Positions 63,444 to 64,000 of a stretch of 64,000 nt of DNA are shown here, piece by piece. Position 1 is the stretch's first letter. Every line of letters starts with the position of its first letter. The notes below the pieces were generated by a model. It saw only the letters and a program-made list of their open reading frames with translations. It made no database searches and was not told the origin of the DNA. Both the position numbers and the translations under genes were made by a program. The DNA lies in assembly GCF_014653195.1 (NCBI RefSeq), contig NZ_BNAH01000002.1:310377-374376 (forward strand), given 5' to 3'. This DNA comes from Thalassotalea profundi. GTDB lineage: Bacteria; Pseudomonadota; Gammaproteobacteria; Enterobacterales; Alteromonadaceae.

Positions 63444-64000
63444 ATGAAACAAAAAAGCGTAGATAATATTCAACAAAACAACGGTACAAAAAACAGCCTT
63501 TGGGGAAAACAAACACAGTTATCTTTGCAGTACTTTACTATTGGATCGCACTGTTTCTCTATGGATTTCATTAATTCACTCATTAATATTAAAAAGGCTT
63601 GCGCACAGGTTAACTATAATGAAGGTCTTTTAGACAAAGATATCTATCAGAGTATTCTTCACGCCTGCAGCGAACTACAACTTAATGATTACTCTATACA
63701 GTTTCCTTTGAGCGTTTGGCAAACTGGATCAGGTACTCAAACTAATATGAATGTAAATGAAGTTATCGCTTCATTAGCAAATACCTTTAAAGCTAAAAAA
63801 ATTACTGATGCTCAAACAAAACAACAATTAAGTAGAACAATACATCCTAATGATCATGTCAATTTATCGCAATCTTCTAATGATGTATTTCCTAGTGCGA
63901 TGCACATTGTGGTTGCCGTACTAACTCATAACCGTTTATTAAAATCGCTTGCTCATTTAAAAAGTTCACTTAACGAAAAACAGCAACAATTTAAGGATGA
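63444..64000 (+). CDS. fumC: Class II fumarate hydratase, 5' part (continues past window)
   Basis: The frame is open to the window end (185 codons). LWGKQTQLSLQYFTIG is the N-terminal motif, then QFPLSVWQTGSGTQTNMNVN and IHPNDHVNLSQSSNDVFPSA, all class II fumarase/aspartase signatures. The HPNDHVN and SSNDVFP match FumC more than aspartase. AAAGG lies 10 bases before the ATG. The catalytic SS loop lies beyond the edge. It hydrates fumarate to malate in the TCA cycle. Confidence 0.9.
   Translation, partial: MKQKSVDNIQQNNGTKNSLWGKQTQLSLQYFTIGSHCFSMDFINSLINIKKACAQVNYNEGLLDKDIYQSILHACSELQLNDYSIQFPLSVWQTGSGTQTNMNVNEVIASLANTFKAKKITDAQTKQQLSRTIHPNDHVNLSQSSNDVFPSAMHIVVAVLTHNRLLKSLAHLKSSLNEKQQQFKD

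Overview
The window is an AT-rich gammaproteobacterial chromosome segment. Gene order and protein character point to a marine, probably cold-adapted member of the Alteromonadales, most like Colwellia or Thalassotalea. This is inferred from several signs: an RdgC/RapA/RluA/RegBA gene set, an SO_0444-type Cu/Zn efflux permease, three orphan chemotaxis receptors, and two Escherichia-like conserved blocks (rpsP-rimM-trmD-rplS/ffh/ypjD/yfjD and tsaD/rpsU-yqeY-dnaG-rpoD). No prophage, insertion sequence, CRISPR array or rRNA operon is visible.

Layout. 1-7.1 kb: 3' part of a sensor kinase, rdgC, a plsC-rraB pair, an MipA/OmpV-like outer membrane protein, a glutathione S-transferase and a large acyl-CoA dehydrogenase. 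7.3-15.8 kb: a chemoreceptor with a histidine-rich membrane domain, followed closely by a thioredoxin-fold-like protein and a transglutaminase-like protein; then a hybrid kinase, and a divergent pair of a ferredoxin-NADP reductase-like flavoprotein and an NsrR-type Fe-S repressor around palindromic operators. 15.8-25.7 kb: phoH, rapA-rluA, envelope proteins, a PAS chemoreceptor, a tiny DUF3012 lipoprotein and a thioredoxin-like lipoprotein. 25.8-33 kb: aroF-tyrA with two upstream TyrR boxes, acs, another chemoreceptor and a small PstS-like protein. 33-40.2 kb: the rplS-trmD-rimM-rpsP operon, ffh, a Cu/Zn permease, ypjD and a CNNM/CorC protein. 40.2-43.6 kb: a DnaA-box cluster, a lytic transglycosylase-like lipoprotein, four tandem putative small RNA genes and gshA. 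43.8-54.6 kb: an RluA-family enzyme, an NSS transporter, a RegBA-type two-component pair, msrA, ybbN, a diguanylate cyclase, an acyl-CoA dehydrogenase and folB-folK-uppP. 54.7-64 kb: plsY, tsaD, the rpsU-yqeY-dnaG-rpoD macromolecular synthesis cluster, tRNA-Ile2(CAU), a hypothetical gene, a glutamate-receptor-like K+ channel and the 5' part of fumC.

The most striking undescribed structure is at 41440-41922. Four consecutive units each carry a sigma-E-like promoter with identical geometry (GAACTT, exactly 16 bases, TCTTA), a transcript of about 65 nt with a shared UCCCU segment, and a strong intrinsic terminator. The last three promoters are exactly 123 bp apart. I read this as a tandem family of envelope-stress small RNAs. 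Second is a cluster of five DnaA-box-like 9-mers (three perfect) within 91 bp at 40286-40376, in a gene-free interval and far from genes that usually mark oriC. Other regulatory signals are NsrR-type palindromes, TyrR boxes, a TrpR-like palindrome core, a structured phoH leader and long perfect inverted repeats.
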